Assembly: GCF_002001045.1 (NCBI RefSeq)
Contig: NZ_MUNR01000010.1
Span: 352,310 to 416,309 of the forward strand
Reading direction: 5' to 3'
From: Rhodanobacter sp. C01
Lineage (GTDB): Bacteria > Pseudomonadota > Gammaproteobacteria > Xanthomonadales > Rhodanobacteraceae
Length of the DNA stretch: 64,000 nt
The notes below the pieces were generated by a model. That model ran no database searches and was not told the origin of the DNA. It saw only the letters and a list, made by a program, of their open reading frames with translations. The position numbers and the translations under genes are program-made. Within the stretch, counting starts at the first letter, position 1, and each line of letters starts with the position of its first letter. Positions 8,639 through 17,760 of the stretch are shown here, piece after piece.

Positions 8639-8794
8639 TCAACTCGCGCGCCGGAAAAACGCGATGACCGCCAGGATCAGAAAAATGATGAAAAGGATCT
8701 TCGCAATCCCGGCCGCGGCACCCGCAATACCGCCAAAACCGAGCACGGCGGCAATGATGGCGATGACCAGAAAAACCAGGGCGTAATGAAGCAT
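8639..8794 (-). CDS. DUF1328 family small membrane protein
   Basis: A 51-residue protein reading [20 protein letters not shown] and then [19 protein letters not shown], ending [10 protein letters not shown]. The two hydrophobic helices with the [14 protein letters not shown] hinge are the DUF1328 (YtjA-like) signature, including the usual length of 50-60 residues. Family members are general-stress membrane proteins of unknown mechanism. The gene lies 55 bases upstream of the YqjD-like gene on the same strand and fits the stress-membrane cluster. Confidence 0.85.
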   Translation of the reverse strand: MLHYALVFLVIAIIAAVLGFGGIAGAAAGIAKILFIIFLILAVIAFFRRAS

Positions 8795-8920
8795 GGCAGT
8801 GTCCTCTTGAATGAAAGCCGGCTGCGGTCAACGTGGCCGCGTGTCGCCATTCACACACAGCCCGTGCCATGCGGGTGTGAAGGTAGCCGGCGTCGCCGTA
8901 CACGCGACGCCGACGTTTGC

Positions 8921-9544
8921 TCAGCCCGTCACCGCCGGATTCAGGCTGTAAGTACCGACCAATTCGGCCTCGGCCAGCACATGGCCGACCATCGCCGCAC
9001 GCAGCTCGGCCAGCGAAAAGCCCTGGATGAGTGGCAAAGCAGCCACGTCGAGTGCATACACCGTGAAGTGATAGTGATGCAGCAGCGCATCGTTCCATGG
9101 CGGGCACGGGCCGTCGTAACCGAGATACTCGCCGCTCATTTCGGCATCGCTGGCGAACCAGCCGGTGTAGTCATTCACGCCCTGCACACTGCCGGGCGGC
9201 CCGAATGGCTCGCGCTTGCCGCGTGGAGTGATCTCATCACTGCACGCGGCGGCCGCGAGCTCGCCGCATTCGGCCGGAATGTTGGCCATCAGCCAATGCA
9301 CGAACTCCACGCGCGGCAGGTCAGCCGGTACCGTGCGGCCTTCCTTGTTCACATCGTCGCCACGGCTTGGCACATCGCGATCGATGCAAGTGAGCACGAA
9401 CGAGCGGGTGGGGGCCGGCGCATCCCGCCACGCCAGGTGCGGGCTCAGGTTGTCCGACAGCGCGAACGGATCGGCACGCTTGCCGAAGGCGAATTCGGCA
9501 GGAATCGGCTGGCCATTCCCGAAATTGTCACTGCGTAACTGCAT
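8921..9544 (-). CDS. YbhB/YbcL family Raf kinase inhibitor-like protein (PEBP fold)
   Basis: A 207-residue cytoplasmic protein. It has the PEBP-fold signatures: LSPHLAWRDAPAPTRSFVLTCIDRD near residues 35-60, FVHWLMANIP, then YDGPCPPWND followed by HHYHFTVYALD. These correspond to the DPD-, GxxxHR- and YxGPxPP-type motifs that form the anion-binding pocket. Bacterial YbhB-type proteins have no settled role. It is slightly longer than E. coli YbhB (about 160-180 residues). It is transcribed on the same strand as its neighbours but with gaps of more than 60 bases on both sides, so probably alone. Confidence 0.9.
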   Translation of the reverse strand: MQLRSDNFGNGQPIPAEFAFGKRADPFALSDNLSPHLAWRDAPAPTRSFVLTCIDRDVPSRGDDVNKEGRTVPADLPRVEFVHWLMANIPAECGELAAAACSDEITPRGKREPFGPPGSVQGVNDYTGWFASDAEMSGEYLGYDGPCPPWNDALLHHYHFTVYALDVAALPLIQGFSLAELRAAMVGHVLAEAELVGTYSLNPAVTG

Positions 9545-9568
9545 GAATCTCTCCGTCTGACTTCGAAT

Positions 9569-9600
9569 CTCGTCATTCCTGCCTTCGCCGGAATGACGAG
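9569..9600. repeat. GTCATTCC-type palindromic element, possible terminator
   Basis: CTCGTCATTCC (9569-9579) and GGAATGACGAG (9590-9600) are perfect inverted 11-base arms around a ten-base loop (TGCCTTCGCC). This GTCATTCCxGC...GGAATGAC form is a commonly dispersed palindrome in proteobacterial genomes. It lies between two same-strand genes, just downstream of the sorbosone dehydrogenase-like gene, and may act as its terminator. Confidence 0.6.
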
Positions 9601-9604
9601 GTAC

Positions 9605-10696
9605 TTATGGTTTCTCATACGTTACCCGATACACCGCCCCCGCCAGATCATCACTCACCAACACACTGCCATCCGGCAGCGGCTGCACGTCGACCGGGCG
9701 CCCCCAGGCGCTTTCGTTCTGTTCGAAGCCGTTGATCAGCGGCTCGTACGACAGCACCTTGTTGCCGTTCAGACGTACCGTCATCACCCGGTAGCCGGAT
9801 TTCTTGCTGCGGTTCCACGAGCCGTGCTCGGCGATGAGAATCGCGCCCTTGTAGCTGGCCGGAAACTGCTTGCCCTCGTAGAAGCGCATGCCTAGCGAGG
9901 CCACGTGTGCACCGAGATTCAACACCGGCGGCACGTAATCCTTGCAGCTCTTGCCCTTGCCGAATTCGGGATCGAGCGTGTCGCCCTGATGGCAGTACGG
10001 ATAGCCGAAGTGCTCGCCGGGGCGGGTGATCTCGTTCAACTTGTCGCTGGGCATGTCGTCGCCCATCATGTCGCGACCGTTGTCGGTGAACCACAGACGC
10101 CCGCTGCCGGGCTGCCAGTCGAAACCGACCGTGTTGCGGATGCCGTGCGCCACGTCCTCGATGTCGGAGCCGTCCGCGTTCATGCGGGTCAGCTTGGCGT
10201 GATCCGGACCCGGATCGCAGATGTTGCACGGCGCACCGATCGGCACATACAGCTTGCCGTCCGGGCCGAACGCGATGAACTTCCAGCCGTGGTGCGTCTC
10301 GGTGGGAAACTTGTCAGTGACCACGACCGGTTTCGGCGGATCGTCCAGATGGTTCTCGATATCGCGCAGCACGTAGATCCGGCTCACCGCGGAGATATAC
10401 AAGTCACCGTTCTTGAACGCCACGCCGACCGGCAGCTGCAGCCCGCTGGCGATCACGCGTACCTTGTCGGCCACACCGTCGCCTTTTGTGTCGGTAAGCG
10501 CGTAGACCTTACCTGCGCTGTTCGAGCCCACGAACACGGTGCCTTTCGCGCCCAGCGTGATCTCGCGCGCATTCGGCACCTGGTCCGAATACACCGCGAT
10601 ATGGAAACCCTTCGGCAGGGTCAGCTTGTCCAGTTGCGGCGCGGCGAAGGCCGGCACCGCCAGCAGGTAGAGCAACCACCACAGTTTCGTGCGCAT
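9605..10696 (-). CDS. Sorbosone/glucose dehydrogenase-like PQQ beta-propeller protein, exported
   Basis: A 363-residue protein with a signal peptide (MRTKLWWLLYLLAVPAFAAP). The mature part matches the soluble glucose/L-sorbosone dehydrogenase fold: GFHIAVYSDQVPNAREITLG, TVFVGSNSAGKVYALTD, VGVAFKNGDLYISAVSRIYV, HHGWKFIAFGPDGKLYVPIGAPCN, RNTVGFDWQPGSGRLWFTDNGRD and HFGYPYCHQGD. Family members oxidise sugars or aldehydes in the periplasm with PQQ, but many homologues have unknown substrates and may not bind PQQ. No PQQ biosynthesis gene is in the window. A cysteine pair (APCNICDPG) may form a disulfide. Confidence 0.88.
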   Translation of the reverse strand: MRTKLWWLLYLLAVPAFAAPQLDKLTLPKGFHIAVYSDQVPNAREITLGAKGTVFVGSNSAGKVYALTDTKGDGVADKVRVIASGLQLPVGVAFKNGDLYISAVSRIYVLRDIENHLDDPPKPVVVTDKFPTETHHGWKFIAFGPDGKLYVPIGAPCNICDPGPDHAKLTRMNADGSDIEDVAHGIRNTVGFDWQPGSGRLWFTDNGRDMMGDDMPSDKLNEITRPGEHFGYPYCHQGDTLDPEFGKGKSCKDYVPPVLNLGAHVASLGMRFYEGKQFPASYKGAILIAEHGSWNRSKKSGYRVMTVRLNGNKVLSYEPLINGFEQNESAWGRPVDVQPLPDGSVLVSDDLAGAVYRVTYEKP

Positions 10697-10765
10697 CGGT
10701 CAGCCTTCACATCAAGGGCAGACCGTGATGCTAACGCCGCCAGCATGAAATATCGGTCGACGCGG

Positions 10766-12340
10766 CTATTTCGTCGCCGCGTCGACCAGGCGGACCACCT
10801 CGGACCAGGGCGTCGGGCCCTCGTGCATCGCGTAGACCGTGGTTACCTCCAGATGCTCGCGCGCCACCGCCTGCACCACCTCGTGCATCAGTTCCGGATC
10901 GTAGAGTGTGTGGTCGGCATTGAGCGCCAGCGTGTCGCTGGCATACAGCAGCTTGTGCTGCGGGAAATACACCATGTACTGGCGCTCGGTGGAGGCCCCG
11001 CGCAACGGGTAAATCACCACCCGATTCGCCCCGCTGCCGATTTCCTGCCGGCCCGAGACCACATGCCATTGCGGGGCTTTGGGCGCGGCTTGCAGATGGT
11101 CCGGCTGCAAGTGATGCGGGGCCGCGACCAGCCGTTCCAGCAGCGGCTGGTTCAGGTCGAGGATGTACACCGGCAAGTCCTCGGCTACCGCCTCGCGCAC
11201 GCCGGCCATATGCGGCCACGAATCGGAGCTGGACAGCACCGCCTTCACCGGCATACCGGCAAACGTGCTGCGCGCCTTGGCCAGCACGCCGGTGACGTAA
11301 TGCGGCGAGATAGGCGCCTCCAGCACCAGCACGCCGTCGTCCTGCCTGATCAGGGTCGTATTCCACGCACCGCTGTACAGCTCGATGCCCGGCGCCAGCT
11401 CGACGCGGTGCTTGTCGCTGAATTCACGGTTCCAGCCCTTCGACTGCGCACTCTTCGTCGCCACCGCCGCATCCATTGCGAAGGTCTTGTCGTCCAGCGT
11501 CGCATTAAAGCTGGCATCGAGGATCTGCATCGACTGCCACGGCACGCCGTTGCGCTGCTCGATGCGATTGGTCGGCAGCACCATGCCACCCAGCAGCTTC
11601 CAGTTGTCGTAATAGACGCGCTGCTCGACGTCGCCCCAGGCAAACCAGAAATCCTGGAACGTCGCCGTGCGCTCGAACGCATCCGGCAGGTGGTTGAAGG
11701 CATTCAGCAGCACGCGCACCGGCTGCCCGTTCCAGCTGAACTCCAGCACGCTGTGCGGGGTGGAGCGCAGCCATTCGCCGCTGGCGTAATGCAGGTCAGG
11801 CGCGGCCGCCGCGGTGAGCAGCAAACGCTCCGGCCCCAGCGCCAGCGTGGCACGGGTGTCCTCCAGATCGGACAACCCGCACGGCGAGTCGCCATCCTTT
11901 CCGCGATACACGCCACCCTGGGCGGTGGCCACCAGGGTCTGCTCGATGTCTGCCTGATGCGGGTCGGACTCCGGCCATACGGCGCGGGCATGCTGCTGCA
12001 GCCGGCCCTTGTCGAAATCCACCGTGAGCTGGTCGCGCTCATAGCTGGTGATGAACGGCGCCTGCCGGTACGACTGCTCGGTAAGTGCGGTGTGCCCGAT
12101 CACATCGAGTTGCACGTTGTGGATGCTCGCCAACTTGTCGCGACCGCCCATCGCGGTAAGCGCCAGGTCGAGGCAGGCACGTGCATCTAGCCGCTCGCAA
12201 CCGGGCTGGCCAGCGACGCCTTCGTGGGAGCCATCCGGCCCGGGCGATGCCGACGCATGCGCTGCTGCGGTAGCGACCAGACTCAACGCCGTCAGCACGG
12301 CGACCGGGGAAATCCTGCACCAACGCTTGCGGCTGTTCAT
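10766..12340 (-). CDS. Exported metallo-beta-lactamase-fold protein with degenerate metal motif
   Basis: A 524-residue protein with a signal peptide (MNSRKRWCRISPVAVLTALSLVATAAAHA). The first half resembles an outer-membrane-lipoprotein-like beta domain; the C-terminal half has the MBL-fold order of strands: VLVLEAPISPHYVTGVLAK, VKAVLSSSDSWPHMAGVREAVA, VYILDLNQPLLERLV, HKLLYASDTL. The canonical HxHxDH metal motif is replaced by SDSWPH at residues 372-377; only its last histidine fits. It may use other ligands or be catalytically dead. An upstream in-frame start at 12547 is rejected because the signal peptide begins at 12340. It is divergent from the AAA ATPase gene. Confidence 0.8.
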   Translation of the reverse strand: MNSRKRWCRISPVAVLTALSLVATAAAHASASPGPDGSHEGVAGQPGCERLDARACLDLALTAMGGRDKLASIHNVQLDVIGHTALTEQSYRQAPFITSYERDQLTVDFDKGRLQQHARAVWPESDPHQADIEQTLVATAQGGVYRGKDGDSPCGLSDLEDTRATLALGPERLLLTAAAAPDLHYASGEWLRSTPHSVLEFSWNGQPVRVLLNAFNHLPDAFERTATFQDFWFAWGDVEQRVYYDNWKLLGGMVLPTNRIEQRNGVPWQSMQILDASFNATLDDKTFAMDAAVATKSAQSKGWNREFSDKHRVELAPGIELYSGAWNTTLIRQDDGVLVLEAPISPHYVTGVLAKARSTFAGMPVKAVLSSSDSWPHMAGVREAVAEDLPVYILDLNQPLLERLVAAPHHLQPDHLQAAPKAPQWHVVSGRQEIGSGANRVVIYPLRGASTERQYMVYFPQHKLLYASDTLALNADHTLYDPELMHEVVQAVAREHLEVTTVYAMHEGPTPWSEVVRLVDAATK

Positions 12341-12498
12341 CGCTTGTCGCTCGATCAGGCCCGACGGGCGGATGCCGCAGCCTACGAGGTTTGCGCGGTG
12401 GCGCCCCATGAGGGAAGTCATGCCGTGCAGGAAGTCATGCCTCGCCGCAGGAACCACGTGATGCTCTGCTAACGTGGCGTACTTCATAGGGAGGCTGC

Positions 12499-13974
12499 AT
12501 GAGCGAACTGCAGGATCTGACCACGCTGGTACGCGCGGCCACACCATTGCTGGTGATCGAGACGGTGGACGAACAGCGGGTGATCGAGTGCTTCCGCCAC
12601 GTCATCGCGCAGGCGTTGCATCCGCTGTGGCGCTGGACGCTGACCGACGGGCTCAGCCGGCTCGACTTCGCCCAGACCGACGGCGAGGTGGCGCCGGATG
12701 CCACCGCCACGCTGGATGCGATTCGTGCGCAAGGCGAACGCGGCATCTATCTGATGTTCGATTTCCACACCCTGCTGCGCTATGCGATGAGCTTGCGACA
12801 GCTGCGCGAGATCGTGCAGCGACAACGCTCCGCCGCGCACACCATCGTGCTGGTCGGCGCCAGGGTCGAGCTGCCCGAGGAACTGGAAGCGCTGGCCCTG
12901 CGCGTGCCGCTGTCGCTGCCGGACATCAAGGAACTGGCCGGCATCCTGCGCGGCGAAGCGGTGGCCTGGCAACGCGAACAGGGCCGCAAGGTCGAAGTGG
13001 ACAACGATGCCGCACGCACCATCGTGCGCAACCTGCTCGGCCTGTCCGCGCCGGATGCGCGGCGCATCGTGCGCAAGCTGATCTACAACGACGGCGCACT
13101 CAACCACGCCGACCTGCCCGAACTGATGCAGGCCAAGTTCGACCTGCTCAACCGCTCCGGCCTGCTGCATTACGAATACGCCACCGCCAGCTTCGCCGAC
13201 ATCGCCGGCGTCAGCCGTGTGCGTGAATGGGTACAGCGTCGCCGCACGGTATTCCTCGATCCCTCCGCCACGCCGATGCTCGATCCACCGAAGGGCGTGC
13301 TGCTGCTTGGCGTGCAGGGTTGCGGCAAGAGCTTGGCGGCGAAGGCGATCGCCGGCGGCTTCGGCGTGCCACTAGTGCGTTTGGACTTCGGCACGCTGTA
13401 CAACAAATACCAAGGCGAGACCGAGAAGAACCTGCGCGAGGCACTCGGCAGCACCGAGCTGCTGGCGCCGTGCGTGCTGTGGATCGACGAAATCGAGAAA
13501 GGCCTCGCCGGTGGCGGTGATGACGGCGGCGTATCGCGCCGCGTGCTCGGCTACCTGCTGACCTGGATGGCCGAGCGCAAAGCGAAGGTCTTCGTGGTCG
13601 CCACCGCGAATGCGGTCGACGAACTGCCCGCCGAACTGCTGCGCAAGGGCCGCTTCGACGAGATCTTTTTCGTCGACTTGCCGCAGGCCTCCGTGCGCAG
13701 CGAGATCTTCGCGATGCACCTCGCCCGTCGCAAACTCGACGTCGCCGGCTTCGACCTGCCTGCACTTGCCGAAAGCAGTAAGGGTTATTCCGGTGCGGAA
13801 ATCGAACAGACCATCGTCAGTGCCTTGTACGACGCGGCCGGCAACGGCATGCCGCCGGATCAGGCGACCCTGCTCCGTGCGCTGAAGCAGACGCGGCCGC
13901 TGTCGGTGCTGATGCGCGAGCAGGTGGACGCGCTACGGGCGTGGGCACAGGGACGATGCGTGGCGGCGGATTGA
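12499..13974 (+). CDS. Ycf46-like AAA+ ATPase
   Basis: A 491-residue cytoplasmic ATPase. Residues 1-200 form a degenerate N-terminal AAA-like domain (LLVIETVDEQRVIECFRHV, IYLMFDFHTLL). The active AAA domain starts near 225 (FADIAGVSRVREWV), with Walker A GVQGCGKS at about 270-277, Walker B LWIDEIEK at about 327-334, a sensor region (VFVVATANAVDELPAELLRKGRFDEIFFVDLP) and the C-terminal lid with YSGAEIEQTI. This two-part layout is that of Ycf46-type ATPases; in cyanobacteria Ycf46 has been linked to inorganic-carbon use, but the role in other bacteria is unknown. GGAGG precedes the ATG closely. Confidence 0.9.
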   Translation: MSELQDLTTLVRAATPLLVIETVDEQRVIECFRHVIAQALHPLWRWTLTDGLSRLDFAQTDGEVAPDATATLDAIRAQGERGIYLMFDFHTLLRYAMSLRQLREIVQRQRSAAHTIVLVGARVELPEELEALALRVPLSLPDIKELAGILRGEAVAWQREQGRKVEVDNDAARTIVRNLLGLSAPDARRIVRKLIYNDGALNHADLPELMQAKFDLLNRSGLLHYEYATASFADIAGVSRVREWVQRRRTVFLDPSATPMLDPPKGVLLLGVQGCGKSLAAKAIAGGFGVPLVRLDFGTLYNKYQGETEKNLREALGSTELLAPCVLWIDEIEKGLAGGGDDGGVSRRVLGYLLTWMAERKAKVFVVATANAVDELPAELLRKGRFDEIFFVDLPQASVRSEIFAMHLARRKLDVAGFDLPALAESSKGYSGAEIEQTIVSALYDAAGNGMPPDQATLLRALKQTRPLSVLMREQVDALRAWAQGRCVAAD

Positions 13975-14019
13975 GTAGCGCCGGTTGAGCGACAACCCGA
14001 TCAAGGACCTGATCTTCGC

Positions 14020-14757
14020 TCAGGGAACCTGTTTCTCAAGCTTCTTCTTGGCAGGCCGCGGCGACACCACGCCATGCATCAGCAACGCGAGCGCATGCCG
14101 CGCGATCTCCTTGGCACCCAGCTCGCGGCGCAGCGGGTCATCGCGCCACATCTTCACCGCGGTGAGGGGCAGCATGGTCAGCCCGAGCAGGGACATGAAC
14201 ACCAGCGAAGGTTCGAGATCCGCGTTCAAGCGTCCTTCGGCCTGCCAGCGCACGATGCACTGAAACGCGGACTTCTGGTGGGCATCGCCGAAACGTTCGC
14301 GGATCCGATCCTTGAGCAAGCTGCGTTCGCTGAGCACGCCGCGCATCCATATCGAGGCAAACCATGGATATTCCTCGGCGATGCTCATGAAGCGTTGCAC
14401 CAGCTTGATGATCGCCACCGCCGGATCGTCCGCGTTGGCCTCGAACACCTCCTCGATGGATTTTCGGACCGGCAGGAAGCGCTCGTCGATCAGCACATCG
14501 AGCAACTGCTCGCGCGTCTTGAAGTAATAGTGCAGCATCGCCGGCGTCACCCCGGCTGCCTTGGCAATCGCGGCGAGCGTGGTATCGGCGATGCCTTGCT
14601 GCGCAAACAGGGTCAGGGCGGTGTCAATCAGCCGGTTGCGCTGATCGATGGCGCTGGCGCTACCGCTAGGTCGACCGGGCCGGCGCGGGGCGGCGCTGCG
14701 TTTCTTCGCTGCTTTCGATGCGCGTGCCGCCGGCTTGTCGGGATTTCGCGCTGCCAT
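14020..14757 (-). CDS. TetR/AcrR family transcriptional regulator
   Basis: A 245-residue repressor. A basic, low-complexity N-terminus (about 38 residues rich in K, R, A and P) precedes a TetR helix-turn-helix: LIDTALTLFAQQGIADTTLAAIAKAAGVTPAMLHYYFKTREQLLDVLIDE at about 45-95. The C-terminal ligand domain resembles the TetR_C type with QRFMSIAEEYPWFASIWMRGVLS. It is divergent from an EmrB-type efflux gene with 82 bases between the start codons, and the space contains a palindrome, so it most likely represses the pump and itself until a substrate of the pump binds. Confidence 0.92.
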   Translation of the reverse strand: MAARNPDKPAARASKAAKKRSAAPRRPGRPSGSASAIDQRNRLIDTALTLFAQQGIADTTLAAIAKAAGVTPAMLHYYFKTREQLLDVLIDERFLPVRKSIEEVFEANADDPAVAIIKLVQRFMSIAEEYPWFASIWMRGVLSERSLLKDRIRERFGDAHQKSAFQCIVRWQAEGRLNADLEPSLVFMSLLGLTMLPLTAVKMWRDDPLRRELGAKEIARHALALLMHGVVSPRPAKKKLEKQVP

Positions 14758-14798
14758 CTTGGGCTGGCCTGTTGACTGGTTGGGATACTTCCCCGTAT

Positions 14799-16375
<1,577 letters not shown>

Positions 16376-16383
16376 CGAATCTA

Positions 16384-16806
16384 ATGCGCAATCTTCCACC
16401 CTTCCACCTCGCCTTCCCCGTAACATCGCTGACCAACGCCCGCGCGTTCTACGGCGATCTGCTCGGCTGCCCCGAGGGCCGCTCCAGCGAAAGCTGGGTC
16501 GACTTCGATTTCCATGGTCACCAGATCGTGGCGCATCTGGCACCGGAGGAAGCCCGTGTCGTGACGGCGCACGACGTGGATGGCGACAACGTGCCGGTGC
16601 GTCACTTCGGCGTAGTGCTGTCGATGGATGCGTGGCAGGCGCTGGCCGAGCGGCTGCAAGCAGCAGGCACGCGTTTCGTGGTGGAGCCGCATATCCGCTT
16701 CAAGGGCCAGCCCGGCGAGCAGGCCACGATGTTTCTGCTCGATCCCTGCGGCAATGCGCTGGAGTTCAAGGCATTCGCGGATCGCGCGCAGTTGTTCGCG
16801 AAGTAG
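16384..16806 (+). CDS. VOC family (glyoxalase/bleomycin resistance fold) protein
   Basis: A 140-residue protein beginning [29 protein letters not shown], the typical first beta-alpha-beta unit of a VOC domain, with a likely metal-binding His at the start (FHLAF) and Glu near the end (GNALEFKAF). A second module covers [25 protein letters not shown]...FLLDPCGN. The family includes glyoxalases and dioxygenases; the substrate is unknown. A GTG at 16372 that overlaps the efflux gene's stop codon is an alternative start and would couple translation to the efflux gene. The downstream small gene follows 19 bases later. Confidence 0.88.
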   Translation: MRNLPPFHLAFPVTSLTNARAFYGDLLGCPEGRSSESWVDFDFHGHQIVAHLAPEEARVVTAHDVDGDNVPVRHFGVVLSMDAWQALAERLQAAGTRFVVEPHIRFKGQPGEQATMFLLDPCGNALEFKAFADRAQLFAK

Positions 16807-16825
16807 TACGGCAGGAGCGACAGTA

Positions 16826-17038
16826 ATGGATACGGAAGACCTGCCGAAGCTGGTGAGCGTGCGCATGCCGTATGGCAAGTATCAGGGGCGGCTGATCGCC
16901 GATCTGCCCGGCGCGTATCTCGCGTGGTTTGCGCGCAAGGGCTTTCCGAACGGCGAGCTGGGTCGGCTGCTGGCATTGATGCTGGAGCTGGATCACAACG
17001 GGTTGTCGTCGCTGCTTGATCCGCTGCGCAAGCGTTAG
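16826..17038 (+). CDS. DUF3820 family protein
   Basis: A 70-residue cytoplasmic protein with the DUF3820 signature MPYGKYQGRLIADLPGAYLAWFARKGFPNGELGRLLALMLELDHNGL (split by eye into MPYGKYQGRLI, LPGAYLAWFARKGFPNGELG and the closing helix). The family is short, about 70 residues, and found fused to or beside nucleases and exonucleases; its own function is unknown. The ATG at 16826 is the first in frame after the VOC stop codon. It follows the VOC gene closely and precedes a 2OG oxygenase gene by 30 bases, so the three are probably co-transcribed. Confidence 0.85.
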   Translation: MDTEDLPKLVSVRMPYGKYQGRLIADLPGAYLAWFARKGFPNGELGRLLALMLELDHNGLSSLLDPLRKR

Positions 17039-17068
17039 CACGGCCGCGCGTGGTTACACTGGCGCCCG

Positions 17069-17683
17069 ATGAATACCGACTCCCATGAATTCAGCAGCGT
17101 GACGAACGCGCTGGCCACCGATGGCTGGTGCATGATGGCTGATCTGCTGTCGACCGCGCAGACGCAGGCGTTGGCAGCCGAATGCCGCGTCATGCACGAG
17201 GCGCGGCAGCTGACACCGGCGCGGGTCGGTGCCGCACGCACTGCTACACCACTGCGCGGCGATAGCACGCACTGGTTTCAGGCCGGGGCGATGAGCGCGG
17301 CACAGCAGATGTTTACTGATCGCCTCGACGCGCTTCGCCTTGCACTCAACCGCGAGCTGATGCTCGGCCTGGTCGAATGCGAATCGCACTATGCGGTGTA
17401 TCCGCCGGGCGCCGGTTACACGCGGCATATCGACCGCCTGCGCGACAACGATGCGCGCGTGGTGTCGGCGGTGTTCTACCTCAACGAAAACTGGCAGGAC
17501 GCCGATGGCGGTGCGGTGCGGCTGTATCTGGACGGCGGTTCGCATCGCGACATCTATCCGCACGCAGGCACCCTGCTGCTGTTTCTCTCCGCGCAGTTCG
17601 AGCACGAGGTGCTGCCGGCCACGCGCGACCGCATGAGCATCGCCTGCTGGATGCGGCAGCGGACCTTCGGCGCGATCGGCTGA
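17069..17683 (+). CDS. 2OG-Fe(II) dioxygenase (prolyl 4-hydroxylase-like)
   Basis: A 204-residue cytoplasmic protein. The double-stranded beta-helix metal site is visible: HxD as HID (TRHIDRL), then VVSAVFYLNENWQDADGGAVRLY and the distal His in FLSAQFEHEVLPATRDRMSIACWMRQ, with an arginine downstream to bind 2-oxoglutarate. The protein should hydroxylate a protein or small-molecule target using Fe(II), O2 and 2-oxoglutarate; SM-20-like prolyl hydroxylases of bacteria often modify EF-Tu. The target here cannot be read. It converges on the GH92 gene across a strong hairpin. Confidence 0.9.
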   Translation: MNTDSHEFSSVTNALATDGWCMMADLLSTAQTQALAAECRVMHEARQLTPARVGAARTATPLRGDSTHWFQAGAMSAAQQMFTDRLDALRLALNRELMLGLVECESHYAVYPPGAGYTRHIDRLRDNDARVVSAVFYLNENWQDADGGAVRLYLDGGSHRDIYPHAGTLLLFLSAQFEHEVLPATRDRMSIACWMRQRTFGAIG

Positions 17684-17691
17684 CCCGTGTT

Positions 17692-17760
17692 GGAGCGCAC
17701 CCTGTGCGCGATGCTTTTGCCGGCGATTGCAGAAAGAGCATCGCGCACAGGGTGCGCTCC
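17692..17760. repeat. Perfect 24-base inverted repeat (GGAGCGCAC family), bidirectional terminator candidate
   Basis: Arms at 17692-17715 and 17737-17760 pair perfectly over 24 bases with a 21-base loop; the left arm begins GGAGCGCACCCTGTGCGCG. It fills the space between two convergent genes and ends on the first base of the GH92 stop codon. A shorter element with the same GGAGCGCAC core occurs at 56048-56074, so this is a dispersed repeat rather than a one-off. There is no clear U-tract. Confidence 0.8.

Noticed and set aside
9905..12190. A 761-codon open frame on the plus strand opposite the sorbosone dehydrogenase-like and MBL-fold genes
   Set aside because: It is rich in His, Arg and Gln, has no domain motif and lies antisense to two genes with clear signal peptides and family motifs; long antisense frames are common at this GC content.
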